DNA of 64,000 nucleotides from an uncultured Pelagibacteraceae bacterium (GTDB lineage: Bacteria; Pseudomonadota; Alphaproteobacteria; Pelagibacterales; Pelagibacteraceae). The stretch's first letter is position 1, and each line of letters opens with the position of its first letter. The stretch lies in the NCBI GenBank assembly GCA_902591045.1, contig CACIZC010000005.1:1-64000 (forward strand), read 5' to 3'. The notes below the pieces were generated by a model, which worked only from the letters and a program-made list of their open reading frames with translations, was not told the origin of the DNA and ran no database searches. Shown here one piece after another: positions 8,438 through 22,017 of this stretch. A program made the translations under genes and the position numbers.

Positions 8438-9562
8438 TTAACCAAGGGGCTGGTCCTTATGTATCTTACAACTCATGGTTATACCAAGACCTAACATCAT
8501 AGCCATCATTGAAGATCCTCCGTAGGACATTATGGGTAATGGGGCCCCCACAATCGGAATTAATCCTAAAACCATCCCCATATTTACCGCTACATATATG
8601 AAGAAAGCTGTAGCAAAGCTAAAACAGTAAAGTTTTCCAAAACTGCTTCTGGTTATATTTCCAATATTAATAATCCTTATTGTAATTATCAAATAAAGTA
8701 CCAATATTAAAATAGAACCAAAAAAACCAAATTCTTCAGAAAAAAGGGTAAATATAAAGTCTGTGTGTTTTTCTGGTAAATAATCTAAATAACTTTGTGA
8801 TCCATTTAAAAATCCTTTTCCCGTAAGTCCTCCCGAACCAATTGCTATTTTAGATTGGGTTATTTGATATCCTGCGCCAAGGGGATCTCTGCTTGGGTCT
8901 ATAAAAGTAAGTATTCTTGCCTTTTGATAGGGTTTTAAAAACGAAATTGCAATGGGAGCAATAGAAATGAAAAGTAAACTAAGATAAGCAAAAAATTTCA
9001 TTTTTACTCCGGATAACCATATCACTACAACGCCTCCAGCTGCTATTAAAAATGAAGTTCCAAGATCCGGTTGTATCACTACTAAAATCACAGGAATCAT
9101 TAAGGCCAATAAAGGTTGGATTAAATATCTAAATCTATTCACGTCAGATGAAGAAATTTTATGATAATATTTGGCTAAAAAAAGAATAAGACCAACTTTC
9201 ATTAATTCTGATGGTTGTAAATTTAAAAAATAAAGATTTAACCATCTTTGTGAGCCCGACGATGTTAAGCCAAAATATTTCACCATTATTAAAAGTATAA
9301 GAAAAGATAAATAAATTAAGGTTGTTGCATTATACCAAAAACTTATTTTCAAAAAGGAAATTGCTAAAAATAGAAAGAAAAAAACAAAGAATCTTACAAT
9401 GTGGCTTTTGGTATGATATGCAAATTCACCGCCATCGGTAGAATACATAGCAAAAATACTAATTATACCAAGAACAAGAATAGATATAACAAGCGTTTTG
9501 TCTAATAAAAAAATTTTATCTGATAAACTTAAGTGAGATTGTATTGATCCAGACCTAAACAT
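8438..9562 (-). CDS. rodA: Rod-shape SEDS glycosyltransferase RodA
   Basis: 374 residues, about ten hydrophobic helices. SEDS motifs are clear: GSQRWLNLYFLNLQPSELMK, PDLGTSF, ITQSKIAIGSGGLTGKG, LPEKHTDFIFTLFSEEFGF and the C-terminal GAPLPIMSYGGSS. RodA polymerises lipid II into glycan strands during elongation, working with the class B transpeptidase PBP2. It overlaps mrdA by one base, consistent with joint translation. A second SEDS gene (ftsW, 50.5-51.7 kb) lies in the division cluster; the neighbourhood with mreBCD and mrdA assigns this copy to elongation. Confidence 0.96.
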   Translation of the reverse strand: MFRSGSIQSHLSLSDKIFLLDKTLVISILVLGIISIFAMYSTDGGEFAYHTKSHIVRFFVFFFLFLAISFLKISFWYNATTLIYLSFLILLIMVKYFGLTSSGSQRWLNLYFLNLQPSELMKVGLILFLAKYYHKISSSDVNRFRYLIQPLLALMIPVILVVIQPDLGTSFLIAAGGVVVIWLSGVKMKFFAYLSLLFISIAPIAISFLKPYQKARILTFIDPSRDPLGAGYQITQSKIAIGSGGLTGKGFLNGSQSYLDYLPEKHTDFIFTLFSEEFGFFGSILILVLYLIITIRIINIGNITRSSFGKLYCFSFATAFFIYVAVNMGMVLGLIPIVGAPLPIMSYGGSSMMAMMLGLGITMSCKIHKDQPLG

Positions 9563-11496
9563 TATACATCCTTGCCTACAAAATTTATATTAGATCTAAG
9601 ATCATGTCGCTCTAACAATTTTTTGATTACTTTTTTGGCAACTGGTGCTGCACTTTTGCTACCTGAGCCTCCATGTTCCACAACAACACTAATTGCATAT
9701 TTGGGTTCTTTAAAAGGGGCATAAGCAACAAATATCGCGTGGTCTCTCTGCTCATAAGGAAGATCTTCATTTTTGATTTCCATTTCTCTTTGTATTTGAG
9801 TAAATTTTTTAACCTGAGACGTTCCAGTTTTGCCTGCATAAATAAAATTTTTGGTTAATCTTGAACCATATGAAGTTCCTCCAGGTTCGTTTGTAGCTCC
9901 ATATAATGCATCATGAACAAATTTTATATTTTCTTGATTTTTAAATAACTCTTTAAATTTAAATTCTGAGAAAAGAGTTTCGAATAGACCAGATTCATTC
10001 TTAAATACCTCTTTGTCTTTTATAAATTGCTCTAAATCATCAAATTTATTATCTTTTTTTTCATAAATTATTCTTGGTTTAATTTCATAACCTCCGTTAG
10101 CAATTTGAGACATCATTAAACATAGTTGTAATGGTGTAGATAAAAAATAACCTTGTCCAATTCCACTATGTAATGTTTCGCCAAGATACCAGCTTTTCCC
10201 CATATTTTCTTTTTTCCATTTTGTGTTTGGTACTACTCCTGATTTTTCTTCAATCAAATTACCCAAAACTCTTTTGCCTAATCCAAATTTTTTTGCTGTC
10301 TCTGAAAGTCTATCCACCCCGAGTTTTCTAGCGACCTCGTAAAAATAAACATCACAAGACTCTTTTATTGCCTTTCTCATATCAACTAATCCGTGTCCCT
10401 TTTTTTTCCAACAATGGAACTTTTCTCCATAAAGTTCTATATAACCAGTACAACGATGTTGTGTTTTTGTGCTAGCGATATCATTTTCTAGAGCACTTAT
10501 TGCTACAACTGTTTTTATAGTAGAGCCTGGGGGATACAGGCCTGCTATGGCTTTGTTAACTAATGGTTTATCCCTGTGTTGAATTAATGCTTTCCAATCT
10601 TTGGTATTAATGCCATGAACAAATTTATTTGGATCAAAAATTGGTGAGGACACCATAGCTATCACATCACCTTTATAAATATCCATAACACAAACAGAGC
10701 CTGATTTATTTTTTAATAATTCAGACGAAAATTTTTGAATTTCTAGGTCGAGAGTTGTTGTAAAATTTTTTCCTGCACTGCCCGTATCAATTGATATCTC
10801 TTTAATTCTTTTTCCAAAAGCATTAACTTCGTATCTTTTGTGACCAATGCTTCCAATAATTTCCTCATCAAGTGTGTTTTCAAGTCCAGTTTTTCCAACT
10901 TTTAATCCTGCTGCATTAACATTCTGTAAATATTTTTTATTTTTTATATCTCTCTTGCTTATCTGAGAAACATAACCAATAATGTGGGATGCCGACTCTT
11001 CATGGTAAATTCGTGCGACTGACACTATTGGCTCCACACCTTGTAGTTCATGTAAAAAAAGATTGATTCTTGAAAATTCTGACCAGGTTAAGTTATCGGA
11101 TACAATAATTGGATCCCAGGGTTTCTGTTTAGCAATTTTTCTTCTTAGTGAAAACATTGCCTTCTCACTTAAATTTAAAATATTTTTTAACCTAAAAAAT
11201 AACGACTCTATATTTTCAGTATTTTCAGGTATTACATGGAGCTGATAAACCTGTTTGTTAGATGCAATTTCACTTCCAAAGTAATCCCGTATAACGCCAC
11301 GAGGAGGAGCAAATTTCCATTCTCTAAATCTGTTTTTGTCAGATAATGTTTTATATTTTTTACTTTCGTTTATTTGTAAAGATATTAGTCTACCTAGTAT
11401 TCCAAAAACTACTACTGATTTAGCCACAGACATTACAAACATTCGTCTACTGATAAGTCTGATTTTATTTTCTCCTCCTGATCTATTGCTAATCAT
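9562..11496 (-). CDS. mrdA: Penicillin-binding protein 2, elongation transpeptidase
   Basis: 644 residues with one N-terminal membrane segment (about 20-40), a dimerisation domain and a transpeptidase domain. Active-site motifs are intact: the serine motif in YPPGSTIKTV (Ser325, Lys328), SCD at 380-382 and AGKTGTSQ near the C terminus. The enzyme cross-links new peptidoglycan during rod elongation together with RodA. The start overlaps the mreD stop by 8 bases and the stop overlaps rodA by one, so it is locked into the mre operon. Confidence 0.96.
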   Translation of the reverse strand: MISNRSGGENKIRLISRRMFVMSVAKSVVVFGILGRLISLQINESKKYKTLSDKNRFREWKFAPPRGVIRDYFGSEIASNKQVYQLHVIPENTENIESLFFRLKNILNLSEKAMFSLRRKIAKQKPWDPIIVSDNLTWSEFSRINLFLHELQGVEPIVSVARIYHEESASHIIGYVSQISKRDIKNKKYLQNVNAAGLKVGKTGLENTLDEEIIGSIGHKRYEVNAFGKRIKEISIDTGSAGKNFTTTLDLEIQKFSSELLKNKSGSVCVMDIYKGDVIAMVSSPIFDPNKFVHGINTKDWKALIQHRDKPLVNKAIAGLYPPGSTIKTVVAISALENDIASTKTQHRCTGYIELYGEKFHCWKKKGHGLVDMRKAIKESCDVYFYEVARKLGVDRLSETAKKFGLGKRVLGNLIEEKSGVVPNTKWKKENMGKSWYLGETLHSGIGQGYFLSTPLQLCLMMSQIANGGYEIKPRIIYEKKDNKFDDLEQFIKDKEVFKNESGLFETLFSEFKFKELFKNQENIKFVHDALYGATNEPGGTSYGSRLTKNFIYAGKTGTSQVKKFTQIQREMEIKNEDLPYEQRDHAIFVAYAPFKEPKYAISVVVEHGGSGSKSAAPVAKKVIKKLLERHDLRSNINFVGKDV

Positions 11497-12004
11497 GTAT
11501 TCTTCCTATTGCAAATTTTTTATAAAATTCAAACAACGTCCAGAATAATGGATAGATAATAAATGTAAAAAGAGAGTTATAAAATATTGTTGAATATTCT
11601 AGATTTACATTCATAAATTTTCTCATGAGAAAGAAATACAAAAAGTTTCCTATAATAATAGCAATTATGAAAGTAAACCAATCAGTAAACAAACTGCTTC
11701 TAACAGTTGCATTTCTTACATAAGCAGCAACTAAAGAAACAAATAAGTATGAAAGACAGCTCGTTCCTAGAGGTAAACTTAGAACAACATCGTTTATAAG
11801 CCCAGCTAAAAAAATGTATCCGTAACCTAAAATATCAGGATCTCTTAGAACCCAGTAATAGATAATAATGAATTGTAAATTAAAGGAAAAAATTTTCCAA
11901 TGATAAAATTGTGTATGAAGTTCTGAAATGCATATGTATATCAGAAGTAAAAGAGGCCCTAACTTAAAAAAATTTTCTCTGATTCCTTTTAATACTAAAG
12001 CCAT
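11489..12004 (-). CDS. mreD: Rod-shape-determining membrane protein MreD
   Basis: 171 residues, almost entirely hydrophobic, with about five or six membrane helices. It contains a GLINDVVLSLPLGTSCLSYL stretch that resembles the MreD pattern G(L)xxD..(x)G..xGxxxL. MreD belongs to the elongasome and connects MreC to other membrane partners. Sequence similarity within this family is weak; its identity rests mainly on length, topology and its position between mreC and mrdA. Confidence 0.88.
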   Translation of the reverse strand: MALVLKGIRENFFKLGPLLLLIYICISELHTQFYHWKIFSFNLQFIIIYYWVLRDPDILGYGYIFLAGLINDVVLSLPLGTSCLSYLFVSLVAAYVRNATVRSSLFTDWFTFIIAIIIGNFLYFFLMRKFMNVNLEYSTIFYNSLFTFIIYPLFWTLFEFYKKFAIGRIHD

Positions 12005-12005
12005 C

Positions 12006-12860
12006 TTACCTAGCCTCCAAATCTGAAGGTTGGTCTATAATAACGCTCACATAAACGATTTGAGTAGGATCGGAAAATAACTGTGTAACTACTTTTTCAT
12101 TTTTGAGTATTGCTTTACCTACTGAAATTCCAGGATAAAAAACCCCATCTTTACCAGAAGTGAAGACTAAATTTTCTTCTGCCATTTCAAAATTATCAGG
12201 CAAATAATCTAATTTTGGTTCTTTTTCTCCCCCGCCAGATAGAATAGCTTGTGCTCCTGTTGGAGAAACTATAACCGGTATTCTGCTATTTAAATCGTTA
12301 AGAAGCAAAATTCTAGAAGATATAAAATTCACCTCAACAATTCTTCCAATTAAGGAACCTTCGTTGATTACGGGCATACCTAATTCAATACCTGAATTAC
12401 TGCCTTTATTAATTATAACTGAATTTAAATATGGGCTGTTTTTATCAATAATAACTTTGCTGGTAACAGTCTCAAAATCTGATTTTTTATCAAGTTCAAA
12501 TACTTGTTGTAATTTTTTGTTCTCGGCCTCTAGATAAAGAGTGTTTAGCTCTTTGTTTCTTAGATTCTCTATCTCTACTTTTAATTTTTTATTTTCTTTA
12601 TATACAAAAAAATGTTCAATGAAAGAGTCTTTTAAAACACCAGTAAGTCTAATTGGCGAAGATGAAATTGCTGAAATACGATATATGCCATCGTTTAATA
12701 AACTTCTTAACATTTCTACGGGTTTTAATTTGGATATGTCTAAACCAAAAATAAATAATGAAAGTAAAATTAAAACAAAAAGAGAAAATTTCTGCTTAGC
12801 GCCTCTTTGTAAAAGAGCCGAACGAATCGCTATCCCAAAATCATCTCGGCTTGTTGACAT
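12006..12860 (-). CDS. mreC: Rod-shape-determining protein MreC
   Basis: 284 residues. A membrane anchor near the N terminus (FSLFVLILLSLFIFGLDISK) is followed by a coiled coil (NKKLKVEIENLRNKELNTLY) and the beta-barrel MreC domain with VIIDKNSPYLNSVIINKGSN, SGIELGMPVINEGSLIGRIV and a DLNSRIPVIV strand. MreC is a periplasmic scaffold that activates the PBP2-RodA pair. It follows mreB by 19 bases and precedes mreD by one base, giving the usual mreBCD order. Confidence 0.95.
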   Translation of the reverse strand: MSTSRDDFGIAIRSALLQRGAKQKFSLFVLILLSLFIFGLDISKLKPVEMLRSLLNDGIYRISAISSSPIRLTGVLKDSFIEHFFVYKENKKLKVEIENLRNKELNTLYLEAENKKLQQVFELDKKSDFETVTSKVIIDKNSPYLNSVIINKGSNSGIELGMPVINEGSLIGRIVEVNFISSRILLLNDLNSRIPVIVSPTGAQAILSGGGEKEPKLDYLPDNFEMAEENLVFTSGKDGVFYPGISVGKAILKNEKVVTQLFSDPTQIVYVSVIIDQPSDLEAR

Positions 12861-12879
12861 TTTTCAATCGACAATCTTA

Positions 12880-15496
<2,617 letters not shown>

Positions 15497-15591
15497 TATC
15501 TTTTCAATTTTAGGTAATAAGTATAATACAATTAATACGCTAATTTGCAAAATAATTATTAAAAAAATATTAGATTATGAACTAGATTGGG

Positions 15592-17175
<1,584 letters not shown>

Positions 17176-17176
<1 letters not shown>

Positions 17177-18942
17177 TATACTAGAGTCTTCCCTTCATCA
17201 GAAACTTCTTCTTTTTCATCTTCCGGTCCTAACAACATTTGATTATGAGGTTTTCCAGAAGGTATCATTGGAAAACAATTTTCCATTGGATCAACTAGAC
17301 AATCAAAAATGACTGGTTTGTTAACATTAATCATTTCCTTTATTTTTTCATCCAACTCATCAGGTTTTTTTGCTTGAATTCCTATGCATCCATATGCTTC
17401 TGCAAGTTTAACAAAATTTGGTAATGCAGCGGTGTAACTTTCTGAATAATTCTTTTCATGTAAAAGTTCCTGCCACTGCCTAACCATGCCCATGTACTGG
17501 TTGTTTAAAATAAATATTTTAATCGGCAACTTGTATTGAACTGCAGTTGACATTTCTTGCATTGTCATTAAAACAGATGCTTCTCCAGCAATATCTATTA
17601 CTAATTTACCAGGATTTGCTACCTGAACACCAACAGCAGCTGGCAATCCATAACCCATGGTACCAAGACCACCCGATGTCATCCATCTGTTTGGTTTATT
17701 AAATTTATAATGTTGAGCAGCCCACATTTGGTGCTGACCGACCTCTGTTGTTATATAAACGTCTTTATCTTTAGAAAGCTCGTAAAGCCTTTGAACAGCA
17801 TACTGAGGTTTTATAACTTCTTTGCTGTTTTTGTAGTTTAATGATTTTTTTTGTCTCCATTTATCAATATCTTTCCACCACGTTGATATGTTTGACTTGT
17901 TTGAGTTTAAAAAATCTTTATTTTTTTCTTTAAACCTTTTATTTAAAGTTTTTAAAAAACTTTCAACATCACTTACAATGGCAAGATCTACTTTAATATT
18001 TTTTCCAATCGAAGATGGATCAATATCAACATGAATTTTTTTTGATTTAGGTGAAAACTCATCTACCTTTCCTGTTATCCTATCGTCAAATCTAGCACCA
18101 ATATTAATCATAAGATCACAGTTATACATGGCATTGTTAGCTTCATATGTTCCGTGCATTCCAAGCATTCCTAAAAATAAAGGATCGTCTCCAGGATAAG
18201 CTCCTAGTCCCTGAAGTGTAGAGGTGATTGGAAATCCTGTTAACGAAACCAGTTCTCTGAGCAGCTTGCTAGCTTCGGGTCCAGAGTTAATTACACCGCC
18301 TCCGGTATAAAAAACTGGCTTTGAAGATTTTTTCATTAAGTTTATAACTTGATCGACTTCGTTAATACTGACTTTGTCATTAACTTTTCCATTTAATTTT
18401 TTTTTGTTTTTACTTTTTAAAACAAATTTTGTTTTTTTAAATTGGATGTCCTTTGGTATGTCCACCAAAACTGGTCCTGGTCTTCCTGTGGTTGCAACTT
18501 CAAATGCAAGATTTATAACTCTAGCTAAATCTTTTACATCTTTAACTAACCAATTGTGTTTTGTACAAGGTCTTGTAATTCCTGTTGTGTCACATTCTTG
18601 AAACGCGTCTGTTCCGATGAGATGGGTTGGGACTTGTCCACTTATACAAACGATTGGAACTGAATCCATGTAAGCATCTGTTAATGCAGTTACAGCATTG
18701 GTGGCTCCTGGACCAGATGTAACTAACATTACACCAGGCTTTCCTGAAGAACGCGCATACCCTTCTGCAGCATGTCCTGCTCCTTGTTCATGACGAGCTA
18801 GAATATGTTTTATTGTTTTATGATTTTTTAATTCATCATAAATTGGCAGTACTGCACCACCTGGATAGCCAAATATATGTTCTACTTTATGATGCTCTAA
18901 AACCTTAAAAACAATTTCTGCACCTGAAAATAATTTCCCCAT
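17176..18942 (-). CDS. ilvB: Acetolactate synthase large (catalytic) subunit
   Basis: 588 residues with the three thiamine-diphosphate enzyme domains. The catalytic glutamate lies in ILARHEQGAGHAAEGYAR. The C-terminal cofactor site reads DIAGEASVLMTMQEMSTA and ends ILNNQYMGMVRQW; the usual GDG/GDA aspartate that binds Mg2+ is a glutamate here (residue 454, codon GAA on the minus strand at 17581-17583). The enzyme makes acetolactate from pyruvate and acetohydroxybutyrate from pyruvate plus 2-oxobutyrate. First gene of the branched-chain run, 30 bases after miaA; no attenuator or leader peptide is visible upstream. Could equally be named ilvI. Confidence 0.96.
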
Positions 18943-18972
18943 AAATGTAATCTATCTTAGGAAAATTTTGGG

Positions 18973-19857
18973 TCAAGTTTTAGATAAATAACTTAGAATT
19001 TTTTTTCTTAAATCAAGATAATTGGTATCACTAAATCCCTTCCAATCCTTCATCTGGCCCCTTTGCCAGGTAAGTTGCCTCTTTGCATATTGCCTAGTTC
19101 TTATAAGCACTTTCTCCTTAAGCTCATCTAAAGAAATTTTTTTGCTTAAAAATTCTGATATTTCTTTAAGGCCAATTATAAAATTAGATGAATTGATAGA
19201 ATTTACTCTAATTTTTTTAAAATTTTCCGCCTCTTCGATAGCTCCTTCTCGTAACATTTGATCAAACCTTTTTTTAATTCTATTTTCTATCTCTGGCTTT
19301 TTTGGCTGAAGAAAAATCTTTATTAATTCTGTATTTTTGAAAATTTTCTTATTTTTCTTCTGCCATAACCAAAGAGGTTTTCCCGTGTGTTTGTAAACCG
19401 AAAATGCTCTTTGTATTCTCTGTTTATCGTTTATTGAAATTCCTTTAAAAATTCTGTGATTTTTCAGAATATAGTCTTTGTCTAATTTTGAATTAATATT
19501 TGTTTTGGGAACTTCTGGTATTTGGGATAATCCTTCGGTTAAAGCCCTGAAGTATAAGCCTGTTCCACCAACTACTAAAGCTACTCTACCTTTTTTATTT
19601 ATATCTTTAATTTTTTTTGCAGCTAACTTATACCAAGAACCAGTGGAAAAATTTTTTTTTACCGAAATAAAACCATATAAATGATGCTTAACTTCTTTTT
19701 CCTTGGGTCTTGCTGACAAAATCTTAACCTCTTTATATACCTGCATGCTATCTGCATTTACGATTTCACCATTATATTCTTTAGCAATATCTAAAGCTAA
19801 TTTCGATTTTCCTGATGCAGTGGGACCAAATAATAGTATTATTTTTTTTTTTGACAA
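18973..19857 (-). CDS. miaA: tRNA dimethylallyltransferase
   Basis: 294 residues, a little shorter than the usual 300-316. P-loop GPTASGKS at 11-18, then EIVNADSMQVYKEVKILSAR, LVVGGTGLYFRAL and the C-terminal TRQYAKRQLTWQRGQ that contacts the tRNA. It adds an isopentenyl group to A37 of tRNAs reading codons that start with U. The start follows the stop of the DegP-like gene by one base, so it may be cotranscribed with the hflK-hflC-protease genes. Confidence 0.96.
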   Translation of the reverse strand: MSKKKIILLFGPTASGKSKLALDIAKEYNGEIVNADSMQVYKEVKILSARPKEKEVKHHLYGFISVKKNFSTGSWYKLAAKKIKDINKKGRVALVVGGTGLYFRALTEGLSQIPEVPKTNINSKLDKDYILKNHRIFKGISINDKQRIQRAFSVYKHTGKPLWLWQKKNKKIFKNTELIKIFLQPKKPEIENRIKKRFDQMLREGAIEEAENFKKIRVNSINSSNFIIGLKEISEFLSKKISLDELKEKVLIRTRQYAKRQLTWQRGQMKDWKGFSDTNYLDLRKKILSYLSKT

Positions 19858-19858
19858 A

Positions 19859-20947
19859 CTATTGCTTTTTAAAATCTTCGGAAGACTCTAATCTTCCCAA
19901 AGTTAGTCTTTTTGTGATAGATTTTTTGTCTCTCCAAATCCTAACAGAAACATTTTTTCCGACTTTTGTGTTTGCAACTATCTTTGGAAGATTTCTCATA
20001 GTTTTTATTTTTTGACCATCAAATTCTAAAATAATATCTCCAGTTTTTATTCCTGCTTTTTTAGCTGGGCTATTTTCAGATACTCCTCCAATAAATGCTC
20101 CGCTTGGTTCATTTAATCCCGCGACTGTTGCAATTTCTTTAGTAACTGACTGAATCCTGACTCCCAACCAGCCTCTTTTCGTTTCTCCATACTTAATTAA
20201 CTGAGCAATAATAGATGAAGCAGCATTTGCTGGAATCGCAAAACCAATTCCGCTACTTGCTCCAGATGGACTGATGATTGCTGTGTTAATTCCAATTACA
20301 TCTCCATCCATATTAAATAATGGACCTCCTGAATTACCCTGATTGATTGATGCATCGGTCTGAATAAAATCGTCATAACGAGTTAAATTTATATCTCGAT
20401 TTCTTGCAGAAATAATTCCTGAAGTTACAGTTCCTCCCAAGCCAAAAGGATTTCCAATTGCAACTACCCAATCTCCGACTCTAGCTTTATCAGAATTTCC
20501 AAACTCTACTACTTTAAAACTTTTCGATGATTCAATTTTTAATACCGCAAGATCTGAGTATGGATCTGCTCCTAAAACTTTTGCTTCATATTCTTTATTA
20601 TCTACTTTCACGATAATATCATCTGCATTTGCTATTACGTGGTTGTTGGTAACTACTATTCCGTCTTTATTAATAATAAATCCTGATCCTAAAGAAGTTG
20701 CTTTTCTTTCTGTTGGTCTATCAAATTCCTTGAACATCTCTTCGAATGGAGATCCTGGTGGAAATTGAAACGGAAAAGGATTTGATTGAGTTTTAATTGT
20801 TTGAGTAGTTGAAATATTAACTACGGATGGCATAAGTTTCTCCGCAAGATCTGCAAAAGAACTTGGCATCGGCTTGGCCCATAGATTTCCGTTAAATAGA
20901 AAAACGACTACAGATACTCTAAATATTATTTTTTTTAAAACTTGCAT
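19859..20947 (-). CDS. Periplasmic DegP/DegQ-type serine protease (single PDZ domain)
   Basis: 362 residues with a signal peptide (IIFRVSVVVFLFNGNLWAKP). The trypsin-like triad is His103 (NNHVIANADD), Asp132 (DPYSDLAVLK) and Ser206 (NQGNSGGPLF). Only one PDZ domain follows (about 260-350, ending near IWRDKKS), so the layout is closer to DegS than to two-PDZ DegP; the cleavable-looking signal suggests a soluble periplasmic enzyme. Proteases of this family degrade or refold damaged envelope proteins. It comes after hflK, hflC and a small membrane protein, an arrangement familiar in alphaproteobacteria. Confidence 0.93.
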   Translation of the reverse strand: MQVLKKIIFRVSVVVFLFNGNLWAKPMPSSFADLAEKLMPSVVNISTTQTIKTQSNPFPFQFPPGSPFEEMFKEFDRPTERKATSLGSGFIINKDGIVVTNNHVIANADDIIVKVDNKEYEAKVLGADPYSDLAVLKIESSKSFKVVEFGNSDKARVGDWVVAIGNPFGLGGTVTSGIISARNRDINLTRYDDFIQTDASINQGNSGGPLFNMDGDVIGINTAIISPSGASSGIGFAIPANAASSIIAQLIKYGETKRGWLGVRIQSVTKEIATVAGLNEPSGAFIGGVSENSPAKKAGIKTGDIILEFDGQKIKTMRNLPKIVANTKVGKNVSVRIWRDKKSITKRLTLGRLESSEDFKKQ

Positions 20948-20952
20948 TATCT

Positions 20953-21138
20953 CTATCTCTTAATGTACCAAATTATAATAAAACCAATTATTGCAAACAC
21001 TATACCAATTGTTCGCAAGTTATTTAATGGCATAGCCTCAATTAATTTAGACATATTCTTGATTTTTGACGGAAACAAGGCGCAAAGAAGACCCTCTATA
21101 AACAATATTAAACCTATGGCAATAATGAATTCCTTCAC
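20953..21138 (-). CDS. YjeT-like small inner-membrane protein (DUF2065 type)
   Basis: 61 residues with two hydrophobic helices (FIIAIGLILFIEGLLCALFP and IGIVFAIIGFIIIWYIKR) separated by a short basic loop, matching the DUF2065 pattern including the LIEGL and ALFP elements. Function is unknown. It lies between hflC (8 bases upstream) and the protease gene (5 bases downstream). Small DUF2065 genes are commonly found beside hflKC, so a helper role in the HflKC membrane complex is an inference from context. Confidence 0.82.
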   Translation of the reverse strand: MKEFIIAIGLILFIEGLLCALFPSKIKNMSKLIEAMPLNNLRTIGIVFAIIGFIIIWYIKR

Positions 21139-21146
21139 GCCTTAGC

Positions 21147-22013
21147 CTATTGTTTTTTTATGACTCCAGTATTTCCAAAAAATTTAAAGAAATCACTATC
21201 TGGTGATAGAATAAGTGAAGTGTCTCCACCTATTAGTGCCTTTTCGTAAGATTGCATTGCCCGATAAAACCCAAAGAAATTTGGATCTCTTCCGAAGGCG
21301 TTTGCAAAAATTTTGTTTCTCTGACCATCACCTTCTCCTTTCATAATCTCAGATTGTTTGTTTGCATTGGCTAAGATTACTGTTACTTCTTTATCTGCTG
21401 TTGAAGTTATTTTAGCTGCCATCTCAGCTCCTTGCGCTCTAAATTCTTTCGCTTCTCTTTCTCTTTCGGTTTGCATTCTCTTGTAAATCGCTTCACTATT
21501 TGCTTGTGGTAGGTCTGCCCGTTTAATTCTAACATCAACAATTGTAATTCCAAAGTTTTGGGCTTCTGTATTTACATCATTTTGAATTGTGCCCATATGC
21601 ACAGCTCTATCCGTTGATAATAATGTTGCTAGCTGTTGTGTGCCTAATACGCTTCTTATTCTTGAATTTATGATTGTTGCCAGTCTTGATCTTGCAACTC
21701 TTTCATTTCCAACTGATATATAAAATTTTAATGGGTCTACAATTTTAAATCGAGCAAAAGCATCCACTATTAATCTTTTTTGATCTGCAGCGATAACTTC
21801 TTCTGGTGGCGTGTCTAAATTTAATACTCTTCTATCAAGATAAGCAACGTTTTGTATAAAAGGAATTTTAAAATTTAATCCCGGTTTAGTAATTATTCTT
21901 TTAGGATCACCAAATTGTAAAACAATTGCTTGGTTAATTTCTTGAACTATAAAGATACCCTGATAAGCAACTATGGCTAAAACTACTATAAAGGGTATTA
22001 AAATTTTTTTCAT
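21147..22013 (-). CDS. hflC: HflC, SPFH-domain membrane protein
   Basis: 288 residues. One N-terminal membrane anchor (IPFIVVLAIVAYQGIFIVQE) and an SPFH/band-7 domain with NQAIVLQFGDPKRIITKPGL and AYLDRRVLNLDTPPEEVIAA, followed by an alanine- and glutamate-rich coiled coil (RAQGAEMAAKITSTADKEVT). HflK and HflC form a large periplasmic dome that regulates the FtsH protease in studied bacteria. It is four bases downstream of hflK. Confidence 0.96.
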   Translation of the reverse strand: MKKILIPFIVVLAIVAYQGIFIVQEINQAIVLQFGDPKRIITKPGLNFKIPFIQNVAYLDRRVLNLDTPPEEVIAADQKRLIVDAFARFKIVDPLKFYISVGNERVARSRLATIINSRIRSVLGTQQLATLLSTDRAVHMGTIQNDVNTEAQNFGITIVDVRIKRADLPQANSEAIYKRMQTEREREAKEFRAQGAEMAAKITSTADKEVTVILANANKQSEIMKGEGDGQRNKIFANAFGRDPNFFGFYRAMQSYEKALIGGDTSLILSPDSDFFKFFGNTGVIKKQ

Positions 22014-22017
22014 ATTT

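Noticed and set aside
15497..15550. Upstream extension of leuA by 18 codons
   Set aside because: The extra residues are hydrophobic and not part of the family; the ATG at 15496 opens the conserved MEDKNRIIIFDTTMRDGEQS.
18943..18972. Attenuator or leader peptide for the branched-chain operon
   Set aside because: The spacer is 30 bases with no leucine, valine or isoleucine codon run and no stable hairpin.
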